Under the pieces are notes generated by a model. The model did not search any database. It was given only the letters and a program-made list of their open reading frames with translations, and was not told where the DNA came from. From CAIQPV01 sp964480365 (lineage in GTDB: Bacteria; Pseudomonadota; Gammaproteobacteria; Burkholderiales; Gallionellaceae), in assembly GCA_964480365.1 (NCBI GenBank), contig CAYZPM010000017.1, positions 1 to 64,000 of the forward strand: 64,000 bases of DNA, given 5' to 3'. The number at the start of each line of letters is the position of its first letter. Position 1 is the first letter of the stretch. The position numbers were made by a program, and so were the translations under genes. Positions 32,832-41,265 of the stretch are shown here, piece by piece.

Positions 32832-33200
32832 GGGGGCGACCTGGCTTCGACGTGGGTTGCAAAGCAGTGTAGGGCATACCGAGGACCCGCCACCTCGTAA
32901 ATCAGCTGGAAAACCAATAGTCGCAAACGACGAAAAGTACGCTTTAGCCGCGTAAGCGGTTAGACCTCACACCCTGCTGTCCGTGGAGGGGCTTGATACC
33001 GCAAGGTTGAGATGAGTGAGGTCATTTACACGGAATCGTGTCATGCAGGGTTACTTTGTATGGCATTAAATTTAGGTGACTCGTCCAGTAGCAGCCTGTC
33101 GGTTGGCGTCTGCCGGATCAGATTAAACAACCAGACTAAGTATGTAGAACTGCCTGTAGAGTGCTTGCGGACGCGGGTTCAATTCCCGCCGCCTCCACCA
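32832..33200 (+). ncRNA. ssrA: transfer-messenger RNA
   Basis: The 369-nt tmRNA rescues stalled ribosomes. The 5' end GGGGGCGACCTGGCTTCGAC pairs over seven positions with the 3' CGCCTCC before the encoded CCA. The tag frame begins at GCA 32923 and reads ANDEKYALAA then TAA. The T-arm GGACGCGGGTTCAATTCCCG is intact. The 3' end doubles as the insertion site of the island that follows. A strong terminator lies 22 bases downstream. Confidence 0.97.
33176..33200 (+). other. attachment site (attL) at the 3' end of ssrA
   Basis: The T-arm and acceptor end of ssrA (GGGTTCAATTCCCGCC then GCCTCCACCA) directly precede a tyrosine integrase gene of the type that uses tmRNA or tRNA ends. No second copy (attR) was found in the window, so the island must end to the right of base 64000. 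Confidence 0.6.
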
Positions 33201-33202
33201 AC

Positions 33203-33334
33203 AATACCCCCAACGGGGTCCAACGCCGTCCTAGTGACGGCGTTTTTCTTTGTACCTACAAGTAACTATCGTCCATTTAAGTCTTGCGCAATCCAACAAC
33301 ATCCGCGCATAATGGGGGTATTGATGGGGGTATT
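33203..33334. promoter_or_regulatory. candidate integrase arm-type sites
   Basis: ATGGGGGTATT occurs twice in direct repeat (33312-33322 and 33324-33334), and its inverse AATACCCCC lies at 33203-33211, right next to the tmRNA end. Direct repeats of this kind beside an att core are typical integrase arm sites. Confidence 0.5.
33222..33249 (+). terminator. Rho-independent terminator after ssrA
   Basis: AACGCCGTC-CTAGT-GACGGCGTT followed by TTTCTTT. It has a nine-pair stem. Confidence 0.9.
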
Positions 33335-33361
33335 ATTGAAAATTGAACCGGAGGATTTTTC

Positions 33362-34615
33362 ATGTCTGGGGGTATCGGCGGAAGGTTGACAGATAAGGCT
33401 TGCAAGGCCTTCGTGGCTCAAGAAGCCCGTGGAAAGAAGCTTCCAGACGGTGGCGGGCTTCATCTCTTTATCACGCCTGCGGGTGGCGCCACCTGGCGCA
33501 TAAAATACCGGATCGACAGCAAAGAGAAAGTTTACTCCATCGGAGCGTACCCGGCCATTTCTTTGGCGGCGGCGCGCGTCGAGTTGACTGAGGTCAAAGC
33601 ACTTCTCCGGGAAAATAAAGACCCGGTCACCCAACGCCGCATTAACCGGGCGGAAACCAGCGCATCGAGCGACAATACTTTCGAAGCCGTCGCGGGCGAA
33701 TGGCTGACCATGAAACAGAAAGAATGGAGCGCGGGCCACTTCACAAAATCGGCTCGCGCATTCGAGCGCGACATCTACCCGACCATAGGCAAGCTGCCCA
33801 TCGCCAGCATTACCCCCGCCATCGTGGCGAAAGCCGTTGAAGACATCAACAAGCGCGACGTGCTCGAAACCGCTACCCGCATCCTCCAGCATCTTAACGG
33901 CGTATTCCGCTACGCCCAAGCCAAGGGTTTATGCCGCGATAACCCCGCTCTTGCCGCTCGCGAGATACTCCCCCGCAAGAAAGATACCGGGCGAATGAAC
34001 GCACTACTGGACTGGACTTCGTTGGGCGACATTCTGCGCCGCGCGGATATGTCCAGAATTTCCCCCTCTGTGCGCATGGCGCATCGACTAATCGCTTTTA
34101 CAGGAATGAGAATCGGCAATGTCGTCGAAGCAGAGTGGAAGGAGTTTCACCTTGACGACGATCAACCCACTTGGATCATCCCTCGCGCCAAAATGAAAGT
34201 CACTTCCCGCCCTATCGACCACCGCGTTCCCCTGAATCCGGAAATTACTGCCGAACTCAAACATTGGAAAACCATTTTTGGTGGCAAGGGCTACGTATTC
34301 CCCTCCCCCGCCGGAAACAAGCATATTGGCTGTGAATCCATAGAAAAGGTTTATCGAATAACTTTAGGACTGGCTGGAAAACACTCCCCTCACGGCTGGC
34401 GTAGCGCCTTTTCGACTCTGGCGCGCGATAACGGCACAGCCCGCGATGTGGTGGAACTCGCCCTTGACCATGCCCACGACAATGAAGTGGCGCGTGCCTA
34501 TGACCGTGGCGAACGGTTTGATGAACGGGTAAAACTATTAAATTGGTGGGGAAAACAGCTTGCAGCCGCCCAACGCGGTGCGAAGATAATCCCGCTAAAA
34601 ACCATAGCGGCTTGA
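33362..34615 (+). CDS. tyrosine-type site-specific integrase (P4 family)
   Basis: 417 residues: an N-terminal arm-binding DUF4102-like domain (about 1-90, RLTDKACKAF then GGLHLFITPAGGATWRIKYR), a core-binding domain (about 105-190) and a catalytic domain. The catalytic Arg is in FTGMRIGNV (about 242), HGWR at about 345 and the nucleophile Tyr in ARAYDRGER (about 380). AACCGGAGGA lies just before the ATG. It integrates the island at ssrA. Confidence 0.93.
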   Translation: MSGGIGGRLTDKACKAFVAQEARGKKLPDGGGLHLFITPAGGATWRIKYRIDSKEKVYSIGAYPAISLAAARVELTEVKALLRENKDPVTQRRINRAETSASSDNTFEAVAGEWLTMKQKEWSAGHFTKSARAFERDIYPTIGKLPIASITPAIVAKAVEDINKRDVLETATRILQHLNGVFRYAQAKGLCRDNPALAAREILPRKKDTGRMNALLDWTSLGDILRRADMSRISPSVRMAHRLIAFTGMRIGNVVEAEWKEFHLDDDQPTWIIPRAKMKVTSRPIDHRVPLNPEITAELKHWKTIFGGKGYVFPSPAGNKHIGCESIEKVYRITLGLAGKHSPHGWRSAFSTLARDNGTARDVVELALDHAHDNEVARAYDRGERFDERVKLLNWWGKQLAAAQRGAKIIPLKTIAA

Positions 34616-34693
34616 TACCGGGCTGATATGCTAGATAGCTCATTAACTAACCGGCTTACTAAACTTAAGGAAGAAAGGTGAAAAAGTACCGAT

Positions 34694-35533
34694 ATGAGCT
34701 TGATTGAGACGACATATGAAATACCCAAAGGCATGGAAAACAGTCTGCGTTTTTGGCTTGCTAGGGATGCATGGGGAATTGATGAAGCAACTCAAATCAT
34801 TACCGGAATTGATCCTGACAAGACAATAAAACCAAGCGCAAATAAGAACAGTGGCACCAGCCATATTTTTGGATCCATAACGCTGTTTAATGGATGTCGG
34901 TTGCCATATCTTCCTGAGAAGGTATATAAAATCGTTGGCGGAGAATTTTCCGACAGTCTTGAACTTGTCGATGATGAAAATTTTGACGAGTTTTCTGATG
35001 ATTTAGAGCATGAGAGACACGAATTGGAATCAAATGCATTGAAGGCATACTTTGGGGAGTGCAACAAGATAGCTCGACTTTTCAACAACCCATCTACAAC
35101 TCCAACTTCCCCGGAAGAGTGGATAGAGAGAGCGATTTCCAAGAGAATCAATATTCCTTGGCTTAAAACGGCACAAGCAAGAGGTATATTGCCGGATGGC
35201 TTGAATGGAAAAATCATTGCGATAGACGAAAGCGGATTGGTTCGTCTGATTGATAAGCCAACAAGCGATAAAAATGCCGAAAATCCGAAAGCCCGCCGCG
35301 AAAGAATCAGGGCGCGTGTCCGTGAGGAAGATGCAAAGGGAACAAAGGCATTCCTCCAAGTTGTTGCAGAGGAAGAAGGTGTCTCAAAAACTAGGATAAA
35401 ACAGCTAATTCAAGACGAATCTGAGAAAGGTGACGCACCGTTAAACAAAACCGGCCTTAACAATTCACCATGGACAGACCTCTCAACAAACACTAGACAG
35501 ACTAGCTCGAAGAAATCCAGTTCCAAGTATTGA
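34694..35533 (+). CDS. hypothetical protein with C-terminal helix-turn-helix
   Basis: 279 residues that I do not recognise. The N-terminal half has FWLARDAWGIDEATQIITGIDP, a pattern I have seen in uncharacterised island proteins next to integrases. The middle is very acidic (DDENFDEFSDDLEHERHE). The C-terminus has FLQVVAEEEGVSKTRIKQLI, a helix-turn-helix, followed by a Ser/Thr/Lys tail. It may be the excision or regulatory factor of the element. That is inference from position. Confidence 0.55.
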   Translation: MSLIETTYEIPKGMENSLRFWLARDAWGIDEATQIITGIDPDKTIKPSANKNSGTSHIFGSITLFNGCRLPYLPEKVYKIVGGEFSDSLELVDDENFDEFSDDLEHERHELESNALKAYFGECNKIARLFNNPSTTPTSPEEWIERAISKRINIPWLKTAQARGILPDGLNGKIIAIDESGLVRLIDKPTSDKNAENPKARRERIRARVREEDAKGTKAFLQVVAEEEGVSKTRIKQLIQDESEKGDAPLNKTGLNNSPWTDLSTNTRQTSSKKSSSKY

Positions 35534-35630
35534 CGCGGCCTTCAGCCCGATGAACTAGGCAGGTTGCGAGACAGCCCCCTAGCTAGTTCCAAATGGCAGC
35601 ATGTTCAACAACACCCAAAGGGGTTTAAAC

Positions 35631-35870
35631 ATGCTGAATACCATCCTACGGCTTCCTGCCGTCAAAGCAGAAACAGGAAACTCTCGTTCAACGCACTATC
35701 TGCGAATCGCTCAGGGACTTTTCACCAAGCCAGTGAGCATTGGCCCACGGGCAGTGGGTTGGCCCGCCATCGAAGTGGCGGCGATCAACTCGGCGCGCAT
35801 TGCCGGCAAGTCAGATGGTGAAATTCGCACGCTGGTATTGAAGCTTGAAGCGGCTAGGAAGCAACCATGA
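35631..35870 (+). CDS. AlpA-family regulator
   Basis: 79 residues beginning MLNTILRLPAVKAETGNSRS, the MerR-like helix-turn-helix of AlpA/excisionase-type proteins. The second half (IGPRAVGWPAIEVAAINSARIAGKS) is the family wing-helix pattern. AAAGGGG precedes ATG 35631. Such proteins control integrase and excision in P4-like elements. The next gene starts inside its stop (ATGA). Confidence 0.8.
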   Translation: MLNTILRLPAVKAETGNSRSTHYLRIAQGLFTKPVSIGPRAVGWPAIEVAAINSARIAGKSDGEIRTLVLKLEAARKQP

Positions 35871-36193
35871 GCCGTTTATTCAAAAAAATATCCGATTCTG
35901 AAAAAAAGTTGGTTCGAATTGAAATTCGTCTTTCAACCAAAAATGCTGAGGCTATTCGTGCATCGGCTTTCTTGAGAAATCTAACAGTTGCAGATTTTAT
36001 GAGGCGAGCGGCGTTAGGTCGCCGCGCCGATGTCGGTTTCGAAGTCGAAATAGTTTTAACGCTGCGTGATGTAGTGCAATCCATACGTCACCTGCATTCC
36101 GATCTCACAGTGCGAGGTATTCCATTTCCAAAGGACGAATGGGGCAAACTTGTTGACGAAGCATTGGCGGCAATGATACGGATCAGCAAGTAA
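35867..36193 (+). CDS. MobC-like mobilisation accessory protein
   Basis: 108 residues. The N-terminal VRIEIRLSTKNAEAIRASAF region is a ribbon-helix-helix and FLRNLTVADFMRRAALGR is its second helix, as in MobC/TraJ-type relaxosome proteins. It overlaps the AlpA-like gene by four bases and lies upstream of the relaxase, with one gene between them. It probably binds oriT. Confidence 0.7.
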   Translation: MSRLFKKISDSEKKLVRIEIRLSTKNAEAIRASAFLRNLTVADFMRRAALGRRADVGFEVEIVLTLRDVVQSIRHLHSDLTVRGIPFPKDEWGKLVDEALAAMIRISK

Positions 36194-36267
36194 ATGACTC
36201 TGGATTTTTGATCGAAATTCACAGGAATTTTGCTCAAACTATCAATCAGTTAAAAAGGAAATATACC

Positions 36268-36876
36268 ATGAGCTTTGTAACAACAATGGAAATAGCATTA
36301 GAGTTTCATGTAAGTCACCAAATGGTCATCAAGGTGCTCGTCGACCATCATCTTTATGACTGCATGACGAAACGACCAACAAAATTAGCGATTGAAAATA
36401 AATTAGCGAAAATTAAAATGGGTTGGAGCAATGTCAAAGGGGAGATTGTCGAATATCCCCTTTGGAATTCAACACACATTGAAAATATTTTTCCTATACA
36501 TGCAGCAATAGAAAAATCAACTCAGTGCCAAACTTCAGAAGACGCATTCAACGTGATTTGTGATGTATTTTCCGACTTTAGAATCATGCTGAAAATCGAA
36601 CTAAATGTGCCAATGAAAGGAATAAGTGAAGCTGCTCAAACGGCAGCAATTCAGGGTTTCTTCAGTGACCCTCATTTTTTTAATGGGATTCGACTTATAT
36701 TCAGATTTCTAAGCCTAGAAGAGGTCGAATCTGCAAAAGAAATCATCCTGCCACTTGCAATCGAATTATATACAGCTGCGAAGGGTGTAAATGCAGCCAG
36801 AGCAAAATCGAATCTGCGCGCGATTAAGATCGTTTTGCAGTGGCTGAAAAAGATGGCAAATAAAACTTCTTCGTGA
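36268..36876 (+). CDS. hypothetical protein between mobC-like and relaxase genes
   Basis: 202 residues, not recognised. It begins SFVTTMEIALEFHVSHQMVIKVL, which looks like a helix-turn-helix, then a mainly helical body. AAAGGAAATATACC precedes ATG 36268. It ends seven bases before the relaxase start, so it probably belongs to the mobilisation operon. The composition is AT-rich. Confidence 0.5.
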   Translation: MSFVTTMEIALEFHVSHQMVIKVLVDHHLYDCMTKRPTKLAIENKLAKIKMGWSNVKGEIVEYPLWNSTHIENIFPIHAAIEKSTQCQTSEDAFNVICDVFSDFRIMLKIELNVPMKGISEAAQTAAIQGFFSDPHFFNGIRLIFRFLSLEEVESAKEIILPLAIELYTAAKGVNAARAKSNLRAIKIVLQWLKKMANKTSS

Positions 36877-36883
36877 GTTAGCC

Positions 36884-39415
36884 ATGATCCCCGTCATACT
36901 TCGCAAGCGCATGTCAAAAGTTAGCACCCGGCAAACTTTCAATAAGCTAATTCTGTACGTTGAGGCGGACAACGGACAGGACAAGCTATCTGCTATTTCC
37001 AATGATCAAAAGTTTGAAAATATCCTCAATTACTCGACAAACAATCAGGACATGCAGATCGGCCACGAAAAATGTATCGCGATCCGAACTCACGGCGTTA
37101 CAGACATTTCGTCAGCATCCATTGAAATGAATTCTGTCGCTGCGCGAAACACGCGCTGCAGAGATCCTGCATTTCATTTTGTTTTGACATGGCCGGAACA
37201 TGAACGACCCCAGCAAAATAAGATATTTGATGCAGCAGAACATGCCATCCGATCACTAGGTCTGGGCGAACACCAATACGTTCTTGCCGTCCACGTAAAC
37301 ACCGACAATATCCATTGCCACGGCGCAGTTAATCGCATTCACCCTGACACCTATAAATCTAAAAATATAGAGTGGGCAAAAAAAACATTGCACTTGGCCG
37401 CGCGCCAAAGCGAGGTCAAGCACGGCTGGACGAACGAAAACGGAATTTACATCGTAAGGCTCAATGACCAGAATCAAAAATATATCGTTCTTAATCCAGA
37501 TCACGATCACACCATTCCACATGCCCACCTCAATGACGAACAAGAGAGTGAACTTCCTGCATGGCATGATCCAGACAACCTTGATTCATGGCTCAAATCA
37601 AAAATTTCTAGAGACTTGAAACAAGCACTCCCAAAAATTGCTAGCTGGCATGCACTACATGCATGGCTGTCAAACCACGACATCACACTTTCGGATAGCG
37701 GAGGCGGCGGAATGCGCCTCCATGTTACCTCGCAGGAAACTGGTGAGGTCGTTGACCTACCTGCGAGCAAAGGTCTGAGAATCCTGAAACGCAGCGAACT
37801 AGAACATCGTTGGGGAAAATTCACTAATGAACAACCCATACCGCGCATCGTCCCTGATCTTTCACATCTGAGCCATAGCCAAATTGCGAACGGTGTAAAT
37901 CGTTTCCTCAAAGCAAGTTTTGACAACGGCATCCCTCCTTCCCATATCATTCGTGCAACTGAAATCAGACATAAGCAAACGGCGGCAACAGACACAGGGC
38001 TAGGTGCTGATAAGAATGATAGCCGAAGAAGTTTGATCCACGACAATTCAAAACGAGCGGAGCGACGAGAACAACGCGCCGCTGCCCGTGCAGATCTTCG
38101 CCACCGATTCTCGCAGTATCAACGTTTCGTTCGCGAAGGCGATGTTGATTACTTAAAACGGTTAAAGGAAATTCGTATCGAGCGTAGCCGCGCACTTACA
38201 GCGATTCGCGAAGATGCCAAGGCTGCGAAATTGGCAGCACTAATAAGTAGTCCCGCTGACATCGTGATGCGTCTGCAACAAGTGGTAGAAATCGAGTTAG
38301 AAAGATCGAGCCGCAAATTAAAGACTGAAGCGCTCATTAAGGAAAAGAGCGCAACACTGCGCGCCACGAGGCTACCTCCACTGGGCTGGCGGGAATGGCT
38401 GTATGAGCAATCCAATCTTGGCGACCAAGCGGCTCTTTCTGCCTTGCGCGGCATTGTCTACCAAGCTCAGCGCGATGCAAAACGTGAAAACGATTGCACT
38501 GAGGATTTCATTGAATCTGAGGCCGACACTAAGGAATATCGCGAACATCAATTCCGTAAAGTAATGTCTCGCCTACTCGAAGAAGAAAAAAATGAAGTTG
38601 CTATCCGGTCAGCCAGAAGCAATGCAATACGTCCATATGAAGTTGACGCATTGCTTATTCGATACACAAGTATGCAATGGCGTGTCACTGGAAACGGTAA
38701 CATCGCTTACAGCGATCAAGGTGGTGGGCATCTATTCACCGACCGTGGTAATCGTGTCACTTTTGATCGAGTCCGGGTAACAGATCAAGAGATAAAACTA
38801 GCCATCGTCCACGCGCAACAGAAGTTTGGTAAACAACTCACCCTGACAGGAAGCGATTCTATTTTCACTGAAAGAATGGCACGACTAGCTGATGACATGG
38901 GGATAGCGATATTGAATCCGGAATTGCAGTCGGTGATTGCAAACCATCGTAATAACCGCGTGCTGAAAATTACTGAAGTACAACGTACCATGCCAGCTCA
39001 AAATATATCAACCCTATCTAAAGAAGCTGACAGCCCATTCAACGACTCGGTAAAGCAAGAGGGTTTGCTTCAAGAAATTACCCAAGCTAAAACTGAAAAA
39101 TTTCCAATTGATGAACCTAGCTTGCTGACATCTCAAGAACGCCTGCGCGTTATGGTTCTAGCAATCGACCCACATGCTGAATTTATCATTCCCGATATAT
39201 CAGATAGTCACAAGATACACGTTGGCCCCGTTGCTGTCGCCCTCACAACAGATGATAACGGCCATGGTTTCGCTCAACATGTTGCGCGAAGCGTGTATGC
39301 ACTACATTTAGCGGCGCCTCCCGAGCAGCACAACAATGCAAACGTCGAAATTCAATACCGCGACGGTCTAGCTGTCGCCACTGTCACAGGTGTTGGGAAG
39401 GGAAATGAGCGTTAA
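36884..39415 (+). CDS. MOBP-type relaxase with LPD7 domain
   Basis: 843 residues. The relaxase domain (about 1-310) has the three-His metal motif in AVHVNTDNIHCHGAVNRIHP (about 141-160). The middle is helical with many charged repeats (about 390-600). The C-terminal part (about 600-720, GGGHLFTDRGNRVTFDRVRV then LARLADDMGIAIL-like) matches the LPD7 domain of large mobile-element proteins. It would nick oriT for conjugal transfer. No type IV secretion genes are in the window, so the element is probably mobilisable rather than self-transmissible. Confidence 0.85.
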   Translation: MIPVILRKRMSKVSTRQTFNKLILYVEADNGQDKLSAISNDQKFENILNYSTNNQDMQIGHEKCIAIRTHGVTDISSASIEMNSVAARNTRCRDPAFHFVLTWPEHERPQQNKIFDAAEHAIRSLGLGEHQYVLAVHVNTDNIHCHGAVNRIHPDTYKSKNIEWAKKTLHLAARQSEVKHGWTNENGIYIVRLNDQNQKYIVLNPDHDHTIPHAHLNDEQESELPAWHDPDNLDSWLKSKISRDLKQALPKIASWHALHAWLSNHDITLSDSGGGGMRLHVTSQETGEVVDLPASKGLRILKRSELEHRWGKFTNEQPIPRIVPDLSHLSHSQIANGVNRFLKASFDNGIPPSHIIRATEIRHKQTAATDTGLGADKNDSRRSLIHDNSKRAERREQRAAARADLRHRFSQYQRFVREGDVDYLKRLKEIRIERSRALTAIREDAKAAKLAALISSPADIVMRLQQVVEIELERSSRKLKTEALIKEKSATLRATRLPPLGWREWLYEQSNLGDQAALSALRGIVYQAQRDAKRENDCTEDFIESEADTKEYREHQFRKVMSRLLEEEKNEVAIRSARSNAIRPYEVDALLIRYTSMQWRVTGNGNIAYSDQGGGHLFTDRGNRVTFDRVRVTDQEIKLAIVHAQQKFGKQLTLTGSDSIFTERMARLADDMGIAILNPELQSVIANHRNNRVLKITEVQRTMPAQNISTLSKEADSPFNDSVKQEGLLQEITQAKTEKFPIDEPSLLTSQERLRVMVLAIDPHAEFIIPDISDSHKIHVGPVAVALTTDDNGHGFAQHVARSVYALHLAAPPEQHNNANVEIQYRDGLAVATVTGVGKGNER

Positions 39416-39549
39416 CCTCGCTCAATTACAATGACGCCCATTCGAGTTTGGTTTGGATTGTTATAGTCCTAGCCGACAATACAGTCAGCTCCCCTTGCCA
39501 TCAATCGCAATATCCACAACAATCATCATTACGAAAGTAAAAAGCGAAA

Positions 39550-39918
39550 ATGAACTCACATGCCAACATCCATATTCTGAAAGATGCGAAAGGCGAACCC
39601 GCCTTCGCCGTGCTCCCTTACGCTGACTACTTAAGTCTCACTAGGCAAGGGGCTTCGAACGCTACCAATTCTGTAGTTGGCAAAGTTATTAACACGGATA
39701 TGAAGTCTATCCGCGATTGGCGCTTACATTTTGGATTCACCCAACTAGACATGGCGCTCCGCCTTGGCATTTCGCGAAACGCCTTCACGCATTATGAAGT
39801 GAATGCCCCAATAAAGAGATCCACGCGCGAAAAAATTGCTGGGGCATTAGGGGTTGCACCGGAGAAAATTGATTTCTCAAAAGGGGTTCCGCCACTCCTG
39901 CCAGATAGTGATGCATGA
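39550..39918 (+). CDS. XRE-family helix-turn-helix protein with Phd-like N-terminus
   Basis: 122 residues. The N-terminal 35 residues (HILKDAKGEPAFAVLPYADYLSL) look like a Phd/YefM-type antitoxin start. The C-terminal part (FGFTQLDMALRLGISRNAFTHYEVN, about 64-88) is an XRE helix-turn-helix. No toxin gene adjoins it. It may regulate the element. Confidence 0.7.
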   Translation: MNSHANIHILKDAKGEPAFAVLPYADYLSLTRQGASNATNSVVGKVINTDMKSIRDWRLHFGFTQLDMALRLGISRNAFTHYEVNAPIKRSTREKIAGALGVAPEKIDFSKGVPPLLPDSDA

Positions 39919-40092
39919 TAACTTTCATCGCATGCAGCGCAGAATAAAAAACTGTACGCATAAAGTTAAATCGCGTTTGCCCGCGCTAATTCTCCGTCTG
40001 ATCAAGTGCCACTTGTTGACGTAAAATAAAGTTGTATAGTGAAGCTGTGAGCATAAAAGCAAAATTCTTCCTGTTCACGACTGTCTCAATTT

Positions 40093-41265
40093 TCATGCCA
40101 AACTTTCCTGCTCAACCGTGAACTTGGCCGCAGCAATAGCCTCACCAATAGAAGCCCACCCGGCAGCCGTGGCAAAGTGCACCATCTTACTTACGGTGTT
40201 CGCACTTGCAGGGCGTCTATGCTCGACAGGGATATTTTTAGGGTGCATTTTCCACGCCTTAATGACATGGCCTGCTTTAATCGCTTCCTTGGCCAATACC
40301 GAGGCAATTCTGAATCCTCCCTCGTCAATATCTCCCCAGTGATAGACTGGAACGTCGGTTGGCAGGTCTTTCAGTATTCTGGCGTACATTGCTCGCCATG
40401 GTGGATTGGGCATGCCGGCGGTGTAGATTAGTAATACATCCTCATCGCAACGGCGAAGCGCTTCGCTATGAAAAGTCGTCGGATTCTCAATGGTCATCAC
40501 CAAGGATGGCTTGCTTGCAAGCCGTTTGATGGCCAATGCAGGCAGTCCTGCGTAAGGAGCGTCAAGATAGGCCGTGACTCTTTCTCGCTCGATGATGACC
40601 TTCCCTGCCATCCTGACTGGATGCTCCTCGCGCAACAAGCCGATCTCCCCCCATACTTCAGAAGGTGGTCTGTTCTCTGCATCAACGTCGCCAGCTAGCA
40701 ATACATCGATCGGGGCAGCCAGTTTCTTGATGCGTTTAGTGTCCTTGAAAAGTTTTCCGCTTGCCTCATTGATGGGTAAGGAAATCACTCCAGGAGCCAG
40801 ATTCTCTTTTGCGAAATCGATCACCCGAACAGCGTCTACCCAATCTTGAGCATCTGCTGCAGTAAAAGTCCTGACAGACCGGAGTTGCTCCCATTGGCGT
40901 AGTACTTCACCAAGAACCGGAAAGCGCTCAATCAATGGTGCCAAAAGTCCTTTAGCATTGGCTAACAAAACTTCTGCGGGCACCTTGCCCAAAAAATCGG
41001 CCAGCAAATTGCTGTCGGCAAGCTCGACCCTTTTGATAAAACCCTCCTCAACGCCACGATCTCCAATAACGATATTGATCGCACGAGCCGCACTGGCTGC
41101 TTGCATGAATGTCTCAAAGTCCTCTTTCGCCTGAAGAGATCTGCATGAATGATATTCGGCAAAATTTGATTTTGTGAGTACTGGTGGACGAGTGCGTCTT
41201 CCCGCCGCAGCCTTCTCAGCATCGGCAAGTAATTTTTCAAGCAGTGATCGCGCGAGTTGATCCAT
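40093..41265 (-). CDS. jetD: Wadjet nuclease subunit JetD
   Basis: 390 residues. The N-terminal half (about 1-200) is the DUF3322-type winged-helix region. The C-terminal DUF2220/toprim half has YHWGDIDEGGFRIASVLAKEA (about 310-330), the acidic metal site shared with topoisomerase VI-like enzymes. In Wadjet, JetD cleaves small circular DNA that the JetABC motor has reeled in. It is the last gene of the operon, and its start shares one base with the jetC stop. Confidence 0.88.
   Translation of the reverse strand: MDQLARSLLEKLLADAEKAAAGRRTRPPVLTKSNFAEYHSCRSLQAKEDFETFMQAASAARAINIVIGDRGVEEGFIKRVELADSNLLADFLGKVPAEVLLANAKGLLAPLIERFPVLGEVLRQWEQLRSVRTFTAADAQDWVDAVRVIDFAKENLAPGVISLPINEASGKLFKDTKRIKKLAAPIDVLLAGDVDAENRPPSEVWGEIGLLREEHPVRMAGKVIIERERVTAYLDAPYAGLPALAIKRLASKPSLVMTIENPTTFHSEALRRCDEDVLLIYTAGMPNPPWRAMYARILKDLPTDVPVYHWGDIDEGGFRIASVLAKEAIKAGHVIKAWKMHPKNIPVEHRRPASANTVSKMVHFATAAGWASIGEAIAAAKFTVEQESLA

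Noticed and set aside
33012..33389. 125-codon frame across the tmRNA 3' half
   Set aside because: It overlaps the structured tmRNA and the terminator, so coding is not credible.
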